63,349 nucleotides of DNA. Origin: a virus. Position 1 is the first letter of the stretch; each line of letters opens with the position of its first letter. Positions 18,171-25,911 of this stretch are shown piece after piece. Position numbers and translations under genes: made by a program. The DNA lies in the IMG/VR virus record IMGVR_UViG_3300011115_000278, positions 1-63,349 of that record, one strand, 5' to 3'. The notes under the pieces were generated by a model, which worked only from the letters and a program-made list of their open reading frames with translations, did no database searches and was not told the DNA's origin.

Positions 18171-18825
18171 TATGATTCTCACAAGTAGTAACTGGGCAGA
18201 ACTTACACAGCGCAGAGCTTTTGGGATTCCATACCCCATGCACCACCGCCGTTTCGATTGCACTAGCCCTGCCAGCCCATTTAGACAGGATTTCAGGCAA
18301 TTGACTCCGAGTGTACTCAGACTTAATTACATCGCCAACTACAACAAACAACAGTGCCCCCTTAACGGTATTTACGTCGGGATGGTGAATCATCACCATA
18401 GCTGCCATTAGTTCTAATTGAGCGCTGTCTGCGTAACGACTTGACTTGCCGGTCTTATAGTCGGCTACCCTTGCAACGCCATTGTCGTGGTTGATTGCAA
18501 GATAGTCTGGGATGCCTCGGAACCATACGTCTTTGTCAAAGAATCCACAGGGGGTAAAATTTGCTCGGATGCCAAGTTTTTCTTCGCAACGGATGTCGCC
18601 TTTGAAGCTGGCGAGGGGTTCCACAAATGGTTTGTAATGCGCATAACTTGCCGGAAGTGGTGTTTTATCACGGATGTGTTCCTCAAATGCTTTGTGTACA
18701 GCAGTGCCGTACATGGTTGCTTCAGTGTCTTTAGATTTAAACTTTTTTAGTATCTTGACTTCGTGGTATCTGCGTGGACAACCTTCGTAGTCTTTGATGC
18801 CTGAGTATGAATGGGTTAGCGTCAT
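18160..18825 (-). CDS. Cas4/RecB-type PD-(D/E)XK nuclease with Fe-S cysteines, 221 aa
   Basis: The N-terminal YSGIKDYEGCPRRYHE is the usual opening of the PD-(D/E)XK RecB-like family. GIPDYLA and VADYKTGK (near residues 120-145) supply the catalytic D...DxK. A C-terminal C-x2-C-x5-C (CKFCPVTTC) together with the early CP cysteine matches the four-Cys iron-sulfur arrangement of Cas4 and AddB nucleases. The ATG at 18825 was chosen because the longer frame to 18951 runs into the polymerase gene. Role: probable end-resection exonuclease in phage recombination or replication. No CRISPR array is present, so a Cas role is not suggested. Confidence 0.75.
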   Translation of the reverse strand: MTLTHSYSGIKDYEGCPRRYHEVKILKKFKSKDTEATMYGTAVHKAFEEHIRDKTPLPASYAHYKPFVEPLASFKGDIRCEEKLGIRANFTPCGFFDKDVWFRGIPDYLAINHDNGVARVADYKTGKSSRYADSAQLELMAAMVMIHHPDVNTVKGALLFVVVGDVIKSEYTRSQLPEILSKWAGRASAIETAVVHGVWNPKSSALCKFCPVTTCENHNGH

Positions 18826-18866
18826 GGAAAAAACCGAGTTTGTTTTTGCAAGCCCTAGTGTACCAA

Positions 18867-20774
18867 TCAACAGTCCCCATAGGAAGCCCCTACGCCTGAT
18901 TCGCAGGCTAGCGGTAAAGTTTGTGCCCACTTTGGTCTCCATGACATACACTCCTCAACGTATTGTTTTGCTTCATCTTTTTCCTCAATTGGTGCGATAC
19001 AAGCCACGGCATCATGGACTGTCAACACCACCTTATACTTCTTGCCGATTTTGAGCATCTGCTCCGCAACGACCTGCCTTGCTACGGCTTGGCACACGTT
19101 CTCGACTACTTTCCCGCCGTAGATATACACGGGTATTCCCTTAGAAAAGTATCGCCATTGGTCTTTCTTGGTTGTCTCATCCATAACTTTGGCTAAGTCA
19201 GGATACTGGATAAACAAGCCACTAGGTAGGGTTAACCCCTTGCCCGGAACTGCTCTGATTAGCCCCTGCTCGTCTACCTGCATCCCGTTGCCAGTACGCA
19301 ACGCAATCAGCGCCTCGTCTGCCCTGCGCCACAGTTCGGGTATCTTGTAGTATGCCCTTCTGTACGAGTCAATAAAAAGCTTTGCATCGTCAAACGTTAC
19401 GTCTACACCGGCTTGTGCCTTAAGAAACAGCTTTAGCTTCTGATGCCCAACACCATACCCCGCACCAAGAATCACAACCTTGCCCACCTGCCTTTGCTGT
19501 CTGTCAATCTCACCAACAGGTATTTTGTATATCTTGCTTGCCATTAGCTTGTACACGTCTTGTGACTTTGAGAACGCTTCTATCAAGTCATGTTGACCCG
19601 CAAGCCAAGCCAAGGTACGTGCCTCAATCTGCGCTGAGTCGCAGTCAATCACAACGTAACCCTTGGGCGCTTTGATAGCCTTCTTGATCTTGCCTGCGTT
19701 GTCACCGCGTGATGGTAGGTTCTGCAAGTTTACAGAGTCTTGACCAGACCAACGACCAGAGTGTGCCCCGTAGTAACGTAGAGGTACAGGAAACCTGCCT
19801 CGATTAGACATACCAATAAAGCGCTCAGTGCGAGTCTCTTCAATTGTCGTCTTGTTTCCAAGGCGGGCAGCGACAAGGATTTGGATTCGTTCATCAGGAT
19901 GCTCCTCTAATAATTTAAACTCTTCATCGGTTTTGGCAAATGCCCACGCTACCTTACCAGTGCGCAGGCTTACCTTTGTGGGCGGTACAACACCGTAGTT
20001 CTCCAGTACCTTAGAGAACTTGTCATTAGACATTAGTAGCTTCTTGATGCCTGCCATGCCCTCACTAAAGATAGCGTGCACGTACTCGGGATCAGCGTCT
20101 TTTAGCATGAAGTCCCGCACAGATTCCATTAGCGTTTCTTTGGCATCCCTCACGGCTTCCAAGTGGTCAACCAGTAGCTTCTTGTCCAACTCAAGCACAG
20201 GCTCAATGAACATGCGCAGAGTCATGTCAATCAGTTTCAGTTCTTGCTTAGGGAAATCCATCGCCATGTACGCATTGAATAGCTTGTACGTTAACTCTAC
20301 GTCATTAACGCAGTACTCAGCGTAGCGTGCCAACTCTTGCTCCGAAAAATCAGCGTAGTGTTTGCCCTTGGCTTGTAACACCTCATCGCCCTTGGCTCCG
20401 ATACCCATGCGTTCAGCTTGCTTGGCTAAGCCATGCGCCTTCTCATGCGGAAACAAAGCCCGTGACATACCAAGCGTGTCCAACCAAGCCAGTGGCTTTA
20501 CGCCATACAGCCAGTCAAGTACCGCACCATCAAACGCAGTGTTCTGTGCAACGACCATCGCACCAGACCAGTCGAACTCTTTCAGTATCCGCTCCACTTG
20601 CGGTTTGGGATACCAAACAGTTTGCCCATCGTCCACCTTGATCGCAATGCCAATCATCTCAAACTGAGATGACCGCACATACTCCTCGGTAGGAATCTTG
20701 GTCAGGGAATACTCAGTCGAGTAGAAGCACTCAAGGTCTAGGGTTACGATTTTTGGCATAAACTTTTTCTTCAT
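18867..20774 (-). CDS. DNA polymerase, family A with 3'-5' exonuclease, 635 aa
   Basis: The proofreading domain shows ExoI DLEC (residues 13-16), ExoII NTAFD (78-82) and ExoIII YCVNDVELTY (about 153-162). The polymerase domain shows motif A DCDSAQIEAR (near 375), motif B RQVGKVVILGAGYG and motif C VHDA (near 588). In motif C the usual Glu after the catalytic Asp is Ala, while the two catalytic Asp residues are kept. No 5'-3' exonuclease domain is present, as in T7-like enzymes. The start overlaps the upstream gene by 44 nt. An ATG 15 nt further in (MPKIVTL) is an alternative. Confidence 0.93.
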   Translation of the reverse strand: MKKKFMPKIVTLDLECFYSTEYSLTKIPTEEYVRSSQFEMIGIAIKVDDGQTVWYPKPQVERILKEFDWSGAMVVAQNTAFDGAVLDWLYGVKPLAWLDTLGMSRALFPHEKAHGLAKQAERMGIGAKGDEVLQAKGKHYADFSEQELARYAEYCVNDVELTYKLFNAYMAMDFPKQELKLIDMTLRMFIEPVLELDKKLLVDHLEAVRDAKETLMESVRDFMLKDADPEYVHAIFSEGMAGIKKLLMSNDKFSKVLENYGVVPPTKVSLRTGKVAWAFAKTDEEFKLLEEHPDERIQILVAARLGNKTTIEETRTERFIGMSNRGRFPVPLRYYGAHSGRWSGQDSVNLQNLPSRGDNAGKIKKAIKAPKGYVVIDCDSAQIEARTLAWLAGQHDLIEAFSKSQDVYKLMASKIYKIPVGEIDRQQRQVGKVVILGAGYGVGHQKLKLFLKAQAGVDVTFDDAKLFIDSYRRAYYKIPELWRRADEALIALRTGNGMQVDEQGLIRAVPGKGLTLPSGLFIQYPDLAKVMDETTKKDQWRYFSKGIPVYIYGGKVVENVCQAVARQVVAEQMLKIGKKYKVVLTVHDAVACIAPIEEKDEAKQYVEECMSWRPKWAQTLPLACESGVGASYGDC

Positions 20775-21150
20775 CTTTGATTATCTGCACCTGCGCACCC
20801 ATTGCTCGTGGGTCAGACCAACCTTGCATTAATTTCCTACCATCTAAGCCGCGTCTTTCACCAGACTTAACTTCCGGTATGTCCTGCGGAGACAGCAAGT
20901 CGTGAAACACCTGAGCCTCAAACCTTGCACGTCGAGCTTCTTTGTACGCCTCAATCAACGCTGCTTTTTCTTCCGGTTCTAAGAACCACAAGCGATGTAT
21001 TTGTCCGTCTTGATTTTCTGTCAGCAGGTTGTCAAGCTTATCTAAAATGGTACTAAACCTTGGTATGCGCCCACGGCTATCAGCATCCCCAAAGAAATCC
21101 TCGGGGTTGGTCTTGAGTCGTTCAATAATTACTTGTACTGATTGCATCAT
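20731..21150 (-). CDS. Unknown protein upstream of the DNA polymerase, 139 aa
   Basis: I do not recognise it. It is predominantly helical and charged, with a basic stretch (YKEARRARFEAQ) and a C-terminal SGERRGLDGRKLMQGWSD segment. It overlaps the polymerase start by 44 nt, so the two are probably translationally coupled. A replication accessory role is suggested by position only. Confidence 0.6.
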   Translation of the reverse strand: MMQSVQVIIERLKTNPEDFFGDADSRGRIPRFSTILDKLDNLLTENQDGQIHRLWFLEPEEKAALIEAYKEARRARFEAQVFHDLLSPQDIPEVKSGERRGLDGRKLMQGWSDPRAMGAQVQIIKDEEKVYAKNRNPRP

Positions 21151-21152
21151 TT

Positions 21153-21452
21153 TTAAATCATCCTATCTAATGTGGCTTCGAGGGTACCTCGTTTAATTTC
21201 ATCTTCATTGATGACTAACACCCTGCCCCCTGCGGTCAGGATGGCATCTAGGTTTTTGTATTGCAATGCAGTGGGCACCCCCTTGCCTGCCTTGGCTTCG
21301 ATGCCCAAGAACTCACCGCCTAAACATACTAAGAAGTCAGGCACACCACTGTTGCCGTAGCCAGTGCCAATAGGCATGGCGTAGTACGCTCCATAAGCTT
21401 TCAAGATCGCTTTGATCTTGGCTTTAACTTTAGATTCGGGTGTTGCTGCCAT
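21153..21452 (-). CDS. VRR-NUC nuclease, 99 aa
   Basis: The whole protein is one VRR-NUC domain of the PD-(D/E)XK superfamily. It shows GYGNSGVPDFLVCLGGEF (residues about 30-48), where Asp is catalytic, then GIEAKAG giving E-x-K, then a Gln in ALQYKNLDAI. Stand-alone VRR-NUC proteins in phages act as structure-specific endonucleases, probably resolving junctions or flaps. Start ATG at 21452, overlapping the upstream gene by 23 nt. Confidence 0.9.
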   Translation of the reverse strand: MAATPESKVKAKIKAILKAYGAYYAMPIGTGYGNSGVPDFLVCLGGEFLGIEAKAGKGVPTALQYKNLDAILTAGGRVLVINEDEIKRGTLEATLDRMI

Positions 21453-21918
21453 GTAGATTGGTACTCATAACTTGGTTGTAATCGAACCCCTCGTCGAGGC
21501 ATTCACTAAGTAACACATCTTCAGTCCCGTGTTTAACAACGTTGTTGTTGTATGTGTACACACTACGTGGGACACGTATCAGTCCGGCTACAAAGTCTTT
21601 GCCTAACCGCGTGGTACGCCAAATGCCTGAGAACTTGGACTTGTGTGAATCGTCCTTGCTCTTGCGCTCCACAAGGTTCCACCAGTGCAACGTAGCCAGT
21701 TGGTTAGACCGCACCAACCATTGAGGTCCAGTTATAGGAACATTTACCCAACCGTCCTCATCGCCAGTTTGATGATGCAGCCACAACAATCCTTGGGCCA
21801 TTGTTTTGTTAATGTTGCGGATGTATATCTTTCCCCATCGGTCACATACAGGGCAGTGCCCACCGTCACCGGCAATCGTGCGACCCCAAGCGTCTCGCAA
21901 TATCATGTTATTTTCCAT
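21430..21918 (-). CDS. Unknown protein with zinc-type CPVC knuckle, 162 aa
   Basis: The N-terminus has GGHCPVCDRWGKIYIR (residues about 18-33), half of a zinc finger. A Trp-rich segment (GLLWLHHQ, WLVRSNQL, LHWWNLVER) that resembles a winged helix follows. Starts at ATG 21918. The end overlaps the VRR-NUC gene. I do not know the family; a DNA or RNA binding role is plausible. Confidence 0.6.
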   Translation of the reverse strand: MENNMILRDAWGRTIAGDGGHCPVCDRWGKIYIRNINKTMAQGLLWLHHQTGDEDGWVNVPITGPQWLVRSNQLATLHWWNLVERKSKDDSHKSKFSGIWRTTRLGKDFVAGLIRVPRSVYTYNNNVVKHGTEDVLLSECLDEGFDYNQVMSTNLHGSNTRI

Positions 21919-22126
21919 AGTCGGCTACCTCAATAAGTTTGGTTAAGTAATGCTGTGCTTTTTTAAGGTCGTCGATGCCGCCTTTGTCTTTCCAACGAGA
22001 CACATACTTCACCACGTTACCTTCAAGATACCCAAGGTCGTTGGCAATGATGTAGTCCCACGGTTGTACCGCTTTCTTTTTGTAGTGGTCGCCTGCAATT
22101 TGCATCTCGTTTGCTGATTCAATCAT
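21908..22126 (-). CDS. DUF3310 protein, 72 aa
   Basis: AGDHYKKKAVQPWDYIIAND and the following EGNVVKYVSRWKDKGGIDDL are the conserved DUF3310 signature, a small phage family annotated in some genomes as related to nucleotide kinases. The length is complete for the family. The precise biochemical role is not established. It is coupled by ATGA to the 42-aa gene upstream. Confidence 0.85.
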   Translation of the reverse strand: MIESANEMQIAGDHYKKKAVQPWDYIIANDLGYLEGNVVKYVSRWKDKGGIDDLKKAQHYLTKLIEVADYGK

Positions 22127-22251
22127 TTAGTTTTTTCCTGTAGTAGTGCGTCATAGTACTGCTTGGGCATCGGGGCTTTCTTGTTGAGGGTACACCTCAA
22201 CCATTCGGCACCACCAAGTTGATTAAAAATAATCCACTGCCGGTCAGACAT
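22123..22251 (-). CDS. Small unknown protein, 42 aa
   Basis: ATG at 22251, TGA at 22123-22125 overlapping the next ATG (ATGA). It opens MSDRQWIIFNQLGGAEWLR, a helical Trp/Gly-containing pattern seen in many small phage proteins. It fills the only gap between two tightly packed genes, and overlaps the upstream gene end by 8 nt. That packing supports it as real despite its length. Confidence 0.6.
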   Translation of the reverse strand: MSDRQWIIFNQLGGAEWLRCTLNKKAPMPKQYYDALLQEKTK

Positions 22252-22552
22252 TCGTACCTGTCTTCCTATTAGTGGCTCGGGCGGTTTGAGGCGTGGCATC
22301 TTTTAGTGACCTTTCGTGTTTGTTTGGTTGTCGTGCTTTTGTGTAAGTACCAAATTGTTTGTAATCTATACCCTCTATACTTTCAATTGTCCCGTTACTT
22401 TTGGCACGAAAGCGTACATCTCTCATAAAGATGCTAGGGCGATCTACTAAGCGCAACTCATCCCAAGGGTTAAGTACACGTGGGGGGTTGCCGCCCTTCA
22501 GAACAAAACATTCTCTGAGAGGGTCATAGCGAACAAGGTCAAGTACTTTCAT
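22244..22552 (-). CDS. Unknown protein, 102 aa
   Basis: Mixed beta-rich N-terminus (LVRYDPLRECFVLKGG, NPWDELRLVDRPSIF) and a Lys/Arg/Thr-rich C-terminal tail. ATGA overlap with the glutaredoxin gene upstream. Not recognised. The basic tail suggests contact with nucleic acid. Confidence 0.6.
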   Translation of the reverse strand: MKVLDLVRYDPLRECFVLKGGNPPRVLNPWDELRLVDRPSIFMRDVRFRAKSNGTIESIEGIDYKQFGTYTKARQPNKHERSLKDATPQTARATNRKTGTNV

Positions 22553-22797
22553 TGCAGTATCCCCAACTGGCGTAGCGCAACCTTCAAACCCTCAACACCA
22601 CCAACACGTTGATCGTTAATAAAAATTTGAGGCATCTGACGAGCATCAGGAAACTCTTTGGTAAAGTTAGCCATGCGGTCACCCACCGTAATGTCAACAT
22701 CGGCATACTTTAAGTTTGCAGCTTCCAGTATGCGTTTAGCCGACACGCAGTTAGGGCAGTTATTCCTTGTGTAAATTGTGATGTGTAGGTCTTTCAT
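22549..22797 (-). CDS. Glutaredoxin, 82 aa
   Basis: Thioredoxin-fold redox protein with active site CPNC at residues 14-17, MPQIFINDQRVGG carrying the cis-Pro, and GGVEGLK at the glutathione site. The length is typical of glutaredoxins. Phage glutaredoxins reduce ribonucleotide reductase. No reductase gene is present here, so it would serve the host enzyme. Coupled by ATGA to both neighbours. Confidence 0.93.
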   Translation of the reverse strand: MKDLHITIYTRNNCPNCVSAKRILEAANLKYADVDITVGDRMANFTKEFPDARQMPQIFINDQRVGGVEGLKVALRQLGILQ

Positions 22798-22979
22798 CTC
22801 GGTGCATCCTCATGGTTGTCAGGATTGAACTTAGGGACTCGGTTACCCTTGTCCTTTGGATTTGGGAATGAGGGGAACGGCCACACATTACTTTCCTCGT
22901 GTTCTGTTAACACGCCCCTTACTAGCAATGGTGTTGGTTGATTTGTGTCTCCACTTAGCATTCTTTTTACTTGACTCAT
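22794..22979 (-). CDS. Small Pro-rich protein, up to 61 aa, start uncertain
   Basis: Ends with an ATGA overlap to the glutaredoxin gene, which argues that this frame is translated. The ATG at 22979 has no ribosome binding site and overlaps the 59-aa gene by 92 nt. A GTG further in (VLTEHEESNVWPF), preceded by AAGGGG, would give about 39 aa and reduce the overlap. The C-terminal part is Pro/Asn/Lys-rich (FPNPKDKGNRVPKFNPDNHE). Unknown function. Confidence 0.45.
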   Translation of the reverse strand: MSQVKRMLSGDTNQPTPLLVRGVLTEHEESNVWPFPSFPNPKDKGNRVPKFNPDNHEDAPR

Positions 22980-23067
22980 CGGGTGTTGTGTCCGTGTTAA
23001 CTTTAGGTAAAGATGCCATTAGCTTAAGTAAGCTATCTACTTCTGTTTCTTTGCGTTGCGTTTTCAT
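22888..23067 (-). CDS. Small basic protein, 59 aa
   Basis: ATG at 23067 with AGGAG upstream and an ATGA overlap with the preceding gene; TAA at 22888-22890. Begins MKTQRKETEVDSLLKLMASL, becomes Lys/Asn-rich (SSKKNAKWRHKS) and ends RVNRTRGK. No family recognised. Its 3' half overlaps the next frame. Confidence 0.55.
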   Translation of the reverse strand: MKTQRKETEVDSLLKLMASLPKVNTDTTPDESSKKNAKWRHKSTNTIASKGRVNRTRGK

Positions 23068-23258
23068 TCCCCAAGCTCCTCAAAGATGTCGTTGAGTACA
23101 GTTTTAATTTGGCTGACCATCTCAGCTTTTGTATAAGGTGCGGACATAACCATCTTGATACTCGCCAACGCCTTATACATAGCCTGCCCCTTCAATGCAA
23201 ACAGTAACGCATCCTCATCGTCGGGGTAGTTAAACTCCAGTATGGCTTTTGATTTCAT
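23064..23258 (-). CDS. Small acidic protein, 64 aa
   Basis: Contains NYPDDEDALLFALKGQAMYKA and an amphipathic C-terminal helix. This resembles a short family found in many phages, with an acidic helix followed by a Met-rich helix, of no known function. ATGA couplings on both sides mark it as part of the operon. Confidence 0.65.
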   Translation of the reverse strand: MKSKAILEFNYPDDEDALLFALKGQAMYKALASIKMVMSAPYTKAEMVSQIKTVLNDIFEELGE

Positions 23259-23818
23259 TTACCCAAGCCACCAAAGTACAAGTGCAAGCGACGATACAAC
23301 TCATGTGCATCATTAAGGCTAACGGTATCCATGATGGCGTCGATGCTTGTGCGAATGTCGGGTTGATGGTCAAACGCCTCCGCCATTGGCTCATTAACCA
23401 AAGCAGCTAAACCTTTGGCTTCTTGCTTAGAAGTTATAACCTTATAACTTTTGGCTTTCTTTACCTTAGCTTCTCGCTTAGCCATTATCTTGGCAGACTT
23501 GATGGGTGTGTACTCTTTACCATTGGGGCGTAGCAAACCGTCGCTATCCTTGTAGATATGCCCTTGGCGTAGCATCTGCCCAATCAATGAGGACACAGAT
23601 GACTTCTTATGCCCTTGCTGCACAAGGATTCGGATTGCATCGTTTCGAGCGCAACCGGAGTTGTCTCGCACAAAGTTAAATGTTGCTTGCGTTACGTTGT
23701 TTGTAGGTTTAAACACGGTTGTTTCCTTAGTTGTTTCCTTAGTTGTTTCAGTTGTTTCAGGTTGTTCCCAAGCTTGCAATATCTTTTGCATTTCTGTTTT
23801 TAAATCAGGCATTGTCAT
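23255..23818 (-). CDS. Unknown protein with probable winged-helix domain, 187 aa
   Basis: Start ATG at 23818 (MTMPDLK) follows GAGG. Thr/Lys repeats (TKETTKETTVF) link a short N-terminal helix to a domain with CARNDAIRILVQQGHKKSSV and IGQMLRQGHIYKDSDGLLRP. The pattern is that of a winged-helix DNA-binding fold. The segment KSYKVITS (near residues 120-130) is encoded by a copy of the GTTATAAG-type element at 23431-23452. A regulatory role is possible but unproven. Confidence 0.6.
   Translation of the reverse strand: MTMPDLKTEMQKILQAWEQPETTETTKETTKETTVFKPTNNVTQATFNFVRDNSGCARNDAIRILVQQGHKKSSVSSLIGQMLRQGHIYKDSDGLLRPNGKEYTPIKSAKIMAKREAKVKKAKSYKVITSKQEAKGLAALVNEPMAEAFDHQPDIRTSIDAIMDTVSLNDAHELYRRLHLYFGGLGK
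23431..23452 (-). repeat. GTTATAAG-type element inside a coding sequence
   Basis: The plus strand reads AAGTTATAACCTTATAACTT followed by TT, the fully dyad-symmetric form of the intergenic element. It is translated as part of KSYKVITS in the 187-aa protein. It is the only copy found inside an accepted gene. Confidence 0.75.
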
Positions 23819-23978
23819 CCTCAAATAGGTTAAGTTGTTTAGGGTCAGGCATGGTGCGTGATAAATCCTCCATGTCACGCAACCGCATCTCCAACCTTTC
23901 AGATAAGACTTTGATTAAACCCGTATGCCCATCGGCATAACGGATTAGTTCCTCATCGGTCAAGTTGTCATAGTTCAT
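23805..23978 (-). CDS. Small unknown protein, 57 aa
   Basis: ATG at 23978 overlaps the preceding stop (ATGA); TGA at 23805-23807. Starts MNYDNLTDEELIRYADGHTG and ends with an acidic LNLFEDDNA. Helical with a clear LTDEEL capping box. It fills an otherwise empty gap between coupled genes. No known function. Confidence 0.65.
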   Translation of the reverse strand: MNYDNLTDEELIRYADGHTGLIKVLSERLEMRLRDMEDLSRTMPDPKQLNLFEDDNA

Positions 23979-24337
23979 CGAAGCTCCATAAAGTTAATAA
24001 GCTTGTTGTCATCGTCGGTAGTGAACCATACGATGTTGTCGGGCGGGGGCACGTTAACCTTCTTAAGATGCCCACCTACCGTTGCGACTGCCCTGATTCT
24101 CTCTAGCCAATCAGGTAAGTCTGTCACTAGCCCACGAGACGCTTCCTCATGTCCATCACGCCACCGCTTGAGTGTGTAGTCACCTTCACGCTCTTCGTAT
24201 CTGCATTCGTACATAGGATTGTCTTTGTGGTATCCAAGTTTATGTTCTAGCATTCGAAGGGCGTCTGACTTAGCTCGCCCATGTCTGTCTGCTACTTCCA
24301 TAATCTCAGTTACCATCGCCTTCACTTTCCCCATCAT
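23975..24337 (-). CDS. Unknown protein, 120 aa
   Basis: ATG at 24337 (MMGKVKAMV) follows GGGGG and lies within the 3' end of the preceding gene. The frame to 24370 would deepen the overlap. Contains a helical DNA-binding-like N-terminus (VADRHGRAKSDALRMLEHKL), a charged middle and a C-terminal beta segment. Family not recognised. Confidence 0.55.
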   Translation of the reverse strand: MMGKVKAMVTEIMEVADRHGRAKSDALRMLEHKLGYHKDNPMYECRYEEREGDYTLKRWRDGHEEASRGLVTDLPDWLERIRAVATVGGHLKKVNVPPPDNIVWFTTDDDNKLINFMELR

Positions 24338-25232
24338 GTATCCCCCAATCAAAAGCGCCAAGGATTTCATCCACCTTGATCTTGGTTAAAGCACGAGTGC
24401 TATCTTCTTCACGCAATTCTTTAGGTGTTATGCCAGACAATACCTCTTCAAGCTTACGTGAAGCTTTCGTCAACGCAGGGTCGTTAGTAATATTCATAAC
24501 TTGCAACAACTCACACAAGTCAACGGCATTGGTCACCGTTGTGTCGTGGAACGTACGCTTTTTGCCGTCCACGTCAACAGTCAAGCGATCACTCAACTTA
24601 CTGATAGCGTTATACAAACGAGTCCATGAGTCTTGGTTCGCTGCCTTCAACTTGGCATCAAGTTTCTCTTCGTATTGTGCGATCAGGTTGCGTTGTACCT
24701 CGCTCTCAATGTCTAACCTAAAGTCACCGCCAGTAGGCAAGGGAGTGAACGATGCCTCCATGCGGAAACGCTGAGCCACTTTGCCCCTGCTTGGGTACTC
24801 GCCACGGTCAAACAATGTGCCAAGTTGGAACGCTGCCCCTGCTACGAGTGTCTCGTACTTGTCTAAGAACGCATCGACCAAGCGATGGAACTCGGTGTTG
24901 TGTCTACCCATAGTCTTTTGATACTCAAGCAGTGCCGCAGTGGGCAACAGTCTTGCACCTTGGTCATTCCAAGGAAGCGTCAAGCGATAGTGCTCGGCTC
25001 GGGCACGGGCTTGAAACTTGGTGATAGCTTCTAACTCTTTGCACTCAGCGAACAAGTTCTTGTACACCGATGCCGCCTTCTTGGAGCCTGACCCTTTGGC
25101 GATGGTGACCTCGGCTTGCGTACTCTTGTCTTGCTTGCGACCCGAGTAGACTGCGATGTTTAAGTCCACCATCATGGCAGACCTAGCTACGCCTGCAATA
25201 GGCTTTTCTGTTTCAATTGTGTAGTAGTTCAT
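24306..25232 (-). CDS. Unknown protein, possibly DUF3150-like, 308 aa
   Basis: Long, mostly helical protein with a conserved-looking middle (LTLPWNDQGARLLPTAALLEY) and a C-terminal helical segment. In integrative elements and large phages a helical DUF3150 protein of about this size travels with a MoxR/CobS-like ATPase and a CobT-like VWA protein, both encoded just upstream here. Assignment therefore rests mainly on context and length. SD GGAGAAACC precedes the ATG at 25232, directly after a GTTATAAG element. Confidence 0.5.
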   Translation of the reverse strand: MNYYTIETEKPIAGVARSAMMVDLNIAVYSGRKQDKSTQAEVTIAKGSGSKKAASVYKNLFAECKELEAITKFQARARAEHYRLTLPWNDQGARLLPTAALLEYQKTMGRHNTEFHRLVDAFLDKYETLVAGAAFQLGTLFDRGEYPSRGKVAQRFRMEASFTPLPTGGDFRLDIESEVQRNLIAQYEEKLDAKLKAANQDSWTRLYNAISKLSDRLTVDVDGKKRTFHDTTVTNAVDLCELLQVMNITNDPALTKASRKLEEVLSGITPKELREEDSTRALTKIKVDEILGAFDWGIHDGESEGDGN

Positions 25233-25241
25233 GGTTTCTCC

Positions 25242-25265
25242 AAAAGTTATAAGGTTATAAGTTTT
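25242..25265 (-). repeat. GTTATAAG tandem element before the 308-aa gene
   Basis: Plus strand AAAA, GTTATAAG, GTTATAAG, TTTT. On the coding strand it reads CTTATAACCTTATAAC and spans the stop codon of the upstream gene. It ends just before the GGAG and ATG of the next gene. Confidence 0.9.
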
Positions 25266-25536
25266 ACCGTTTGATGATGACTGTTTCGTCTAGCTTTGCA
25301 GCCAGTTTGATTGTGTCGATGTAGTCTTGGTTCACTGGTGCCACAGTGAATAGCTCGTGTGTTACGACTGGCTTGATAGCCGGTACGTATGCGTTCTGAT
25401 ACCCTTGCGAGCCTAGGTTGTTGCCCACATGAGTCTCAGTTAGGTGTTCGGCATAAGACAAAGTATCGGTAAGGATTTCAAGTTGCCCTGCATCTAATAA
25501 AACGTGATGCCCGTTGATGGTTAGTTTAAATTTCAT
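25264..25536 (-). CDS. Unknown protein, 90 aa
   Basis: Beta-rich start (MKFKLTINGHHVLLDAGQLE) followed by a helix and an internal segment with Gly and Asn. ATGA overlap with the 122-aa gene upstream. The stop TAA is part of the following element. Function unknown; small phage proteins of this shape are common in early operons. Confidence 0.6.
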   Translation of the reverse strand: MKFKLTINGHHVLLDAGQLEILTDTLSYAEHLTETHVGNNLGSQGYQNAYVPAIKPVVTHELFTVAPVNQDYIDTIKLAAKLDETVIIKR

Positions 25537-25901
25537 AAGTTCACTTGTATGGTTCGTGATACATACATGTAGCCTTGAGCATCGCCTGTGCTATCCTCTT
25601 CAACGTCATCGTCTTCCTCGCCAAGACGAATGAACTCGTACTCATACTCAAGCTCATGCACATCCGCTAAAAACTTGGGAAACATGTCTACCTCGGGGTA
25701 CGATTCGTACCACTTGACTGAGTTAGCATTGAACACCAATATGCGATGCTTGTCGTCCCAACTAAAAGACTCGTTGCCCCATGAATCAAGCACATGTTTA
25801 AATGTGGTGTTCATTAAAAGTTTAAGCTTGTCGTACTCTATCAAGCTATGCTCACTACTCACCGGATAGATGAGCGCTTTTACATCTGATCTATATCCCA
25901 T
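25533..25901 (-). CDS. Unknown acidic protein, 122 aa
   Basis: The ATG at 25901 (MGYRSDVKALIYPV) follows GGAGAAAACC; a TTG 12 nt upstream is not needed. Trp/Tyr-rich centre (SWGNESFSWDDKHRILVF) and an acidic cluster (GEEDDDVEEDSTGD). Not recognised. The acidic patch could mimic DNA, but this is speculation. Confidence 0.6.
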   Translation of the reverse strand: MGYRSDVKALIYPVSSEHSLIEYDKLKLLMNTTFKHVLDSWGNESFSWDDKHRILVFNANSVKWYESYPEVDMFPKFLADVHELEYEYEFIRLGEEDDDVEEDSTGDAQGYMYVSRTIQVNL

Positions 25902-25911
25902 GGTTTTCTCC

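Noticed and set aside
18160-18825. Cas4 as evidence for a CRISPR system
   Set aside because: No array, no Cas1 or Cas2; Fe-S nucleases of this type are common in phage replication modules.
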